Shown here piece after piece: positions 8,354 to 9,031 of a stretch of DNA of 9,031 nucleotides. Under the pieces are notes generated by a model. It searched no databases, was not told the origin of the DNA, and saw nothing but the letters and a program-made list of their open reading frames with translations. The translations under genes and the position numbers were made by a program. Each line of letters opens with the position of its first letter. The first letter of the stretch is position 1. The stretch is from Bacillota bacterium (lineage in GTDB: Bacteria; Bacillota_E; Symbiobacteriia; Symbiobacteriales; Symbiobacteriaceae), in the NCBI GenBank assembly GCA_003242675.1, contig QGVE01000114.1, positions 1 to 9,031 on the forward strand. The letters are read 5' to 3'.

Positions 8354-8384
8354 GCCCACGCCCTCCACCGGGTGCGTGGGCTTT
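8354..8384 (+). terminator. First terminator after the ABC operon
   Basis: GCCCACGC (8354-8361) pairs with GCGTGGGC (8374-8381) around a 12-nt loop, followed by only TTT and then GCCCCC. It starts 7 nt after the permease stop and is probably a partial terminator by itself. Confidence 0.6.
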
Positions 8385-8408
8385 GCCCCCAGCGTTTTCT
8401 GAAACAGA

Positions 8409-8438
8409 GCCCGCCCACCATTGGGGCGGGCCTTTTTT
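8409..8438 (+). terminator. Second, strong terminator after the ABC operon
   Basis: GCCCGCCC (8409-8416) pairs with GGGCGGGC (8424-8431) around a 7-nt loop and is followed, after one C, by six T (8433-8438). It ends 10 nt before the -35 of the mraZ promoter and so insulates mraZ from the exporter operon. Confidence 0.88.
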
Positions 8439-8448
8439 CAGGAAACAC

Positions 8449-8476
8449 TTGCCTTGTGCCCACTTTGTGGTACTAT
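8449..8476 (+). promoter_or_regulatory. mraZ promoter, extended -10 type
   Basis: TTGCCT (8449-8454) and TACTAT (8471-8476) are separated by 16 nt, and the -10 is preceded by TGG, giving an extended -10. Predicted transcription start is near 8483. It directly follows a strong terminator and heads the mraZ leader, so it is probably the housekeeping promoter of the division/wall cluster. Confidence 0.65.
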
Positions 8477-8501
8477 AGTGGTGAAAAGTGGTGGGAAGTG
8501 G
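8467..8501 (+). promoter_or_regulatory. Putative MraZ operator: four phased GTGG repeats
   Basis: GTGG occurs at 8467-8470, 8478-8481, 8488-8491 and 8498-8501, at intervals of 11, 10 and 10 bases. The last three share the form AGTGG with 5-nt spacers. MraZ is known to bind short G-rich direct repeats (TGGGN with 5-nt spacers in E. coli) upstream of its own gene. The array covers the -10 and the predicted start site, so binding would block transcription. MraZ binding is inferred from position and repeat form. Confidence 0.65.
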
Positions 8502-8534
8502 GGCAGTGTCCCATTCACCCGGAGGTCGCTGCCC
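8501..8534 (+). other. Leader hairpin with an orphan Shine-Dalgarno in its loop
   Basis: GGGCAG (8501-8506) pairs with CTGCCC (8529-8534), extendable by a U-G and a G-C pair. The loop contains GGAGGT (8521-8526), a near-ideal Shine-Dalgarno with no ATG, GTG or TTG at usable distance. The leader from about 8483 to 8599 codes for no recognisable protein. Confidence 0.35.
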
Positions 8535-8599
8535 TCACGCCCCCTTCAGCAGGCGGCCGGCGCCGCTCCGGGGCGGCCCGGCGGCGGGAGACGACAGCG

Positions 8600-9031
8600 A
8601 TGTTCTTGGGCGAGTACCAGCACGCGATCGATGCCAAGGGGCGGCTCATCATCCCGGCCCGGCTGCGCGAGGGGCTGGGTGACCGCTTCATTGTCACCAA
8701 GGGGCTGGACCGCTGCCTCTTCGTCTTCCCGCTCGCCGAGTTCGAGGCCCTCAGCGAGAAGCTGCGGGGCCTGGGGATGGGCTCCAGCGCCGCCCGCGCC
8801 TTCAACCGCCTGTTCTTCTCCGGCGCCACCGAGTGCGAGCTGGATCCACAGGGGCGGGTCCTCCTGCCGGCCAACCTGCGGGAGTACGCCGGCATCGCCA
8901 GGGACTGCGTCATCGTGGGCGTCGAGAATCGGGTGGAGATTTGGGCGGCGGAGCGGTGGGCAGAGTACAGGGAGGAAGCGGACGAGCTCTACACCGAGAT
9001 CGCGGAGAAGCTGGGCTTCCGACCCGGCGCG
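8600..9031 (+). CDS. mraZ: Transcriptional regulator MraZ (3' end at or beyond the window edge)
   Basis: MraZ is a small ring-forming DNA-binding protein that usually heads the division and cell-wall (dcw) cluster and represses its own operon. The 144 codons visible run to the last base without a stop. Known homologues are about 143-152 residues, so it is nearly or entirely complete. Two SpoVT/AbrB-like halves are seen, each with the signature DNA-binding turn: DAKGRLIIPARLRE (11-24) and DPQGRVLLPANLREYA (82-97). The N-terminus MFLGEYQHAID is family-typical, so ATG 8600-8602 is the start; GGGAG (8586-8590) stands 9 nt upstream. A repeat array matching an expected MraZ operator lies at 8467-8501. 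By analogy rsmH (mraW), ftsL and penicillin-binding protein genes should follow to the right, outside the window. Confidence 0.95.
   Translation, partial: MFLGEYQHAIDAKGRLIIPARLREGLGDRFIVTKGLDRCLFVFPLAEFEALSEKLRGLGMGSSAARAFNRLFFSGATECELDPQGRVLLPANLREYAGIARDCVIVGVENRVEIWAAERWAEYREEADELYTEIAEKLGFRPGA

Noticed and set aside
6690..8463. Minus-strand open frames opposite the two permeases
   Set aside because: Gln/His/Pro/Gly/Arg-rich complements of hydrophobic codons; the plus-strand permeases explain the region.
8537..8599. Possible upstream ACG start in frame with mraZ, 10 nt after GGAGGT
   Set aside because: ACG initiation is extremely rare, MraZ proteins begin at the conserved MFxGEY sequence, and the ATG at 8600 has its own ribosome site.

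Overview
The window is very GC-rich (G or C at nearly every third codon position), with strong Shine-Dalgarno sequences and occasional GTG and TTG starts. It encodes Firmicute-style proteins: a stand-alone biotin carboxylase, a short hexameric-type glutamate dehydrogenase, and MraZ at the presumed head of a division/cell-wall cluster. This suggests a high-GC, probably thermophilic Firmicute of the Symbiobacterium type. That assignment is inference from gene content and composition; no rRNA or other phylogenetic marker is present.

Layout, left to right. (1) Positions 1-1050 (+): the C-terminal three quarters of accC, open at the left edge and closed by a strong terminator. (2) 1158-1814 (+): 5-formyltetrahydrofolate cyclo-ligase, with a palindrome-rich leader. 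(3) 1826-2347 (-): a small gene of unknown function, convergent with the previous one and apparently starting at TTG. (4) 2606-4102 (-): glycerol kinase glpK. (5) 4230-5483 (-): glutamate dehydrogenase. (6) 5725-8346 (+): a three-gene ABC-2 exporter operon (ATPase plus two different permeases) with overlapping genes, ended by two consecutive hairpin terminators. (7) 8449-9031 (+): an extended -10 promoter, a phased GTGG repeat array that looks like a MraZ operator, a roughly 115-nt leader, and mraZ running off the right edge.

Most of this is housekeeping metabolism. AccC feeds malonyl-CoA synthesis. The cyclo-ligase returns 5-formyl-THF to the active folate pool. GlpK and Gdh bring glycerol and glutamate into central metabolism as separate single-gene units with their own hairpins. 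Only the ABC genes form a clear operon inside the window. No intergenic stretch exceeds 300 bases: 2348-2605 holds a terminator and palindromes, 5484-5724 is a divergent control region without a convincing promoter, and 8347-8599 holds two terminators and the mraZ control region.

I found no mobile element, CRISPR array, tRNA, rRNA or defence system. The items most worth a second look are the mraZ operator/promoter overlap, the uncharacterised TTG-start gene, the missing regulatory histidine in GlpK, and the anomalous first ~60 bases of accC, which look like poor sequence at a contig edge.
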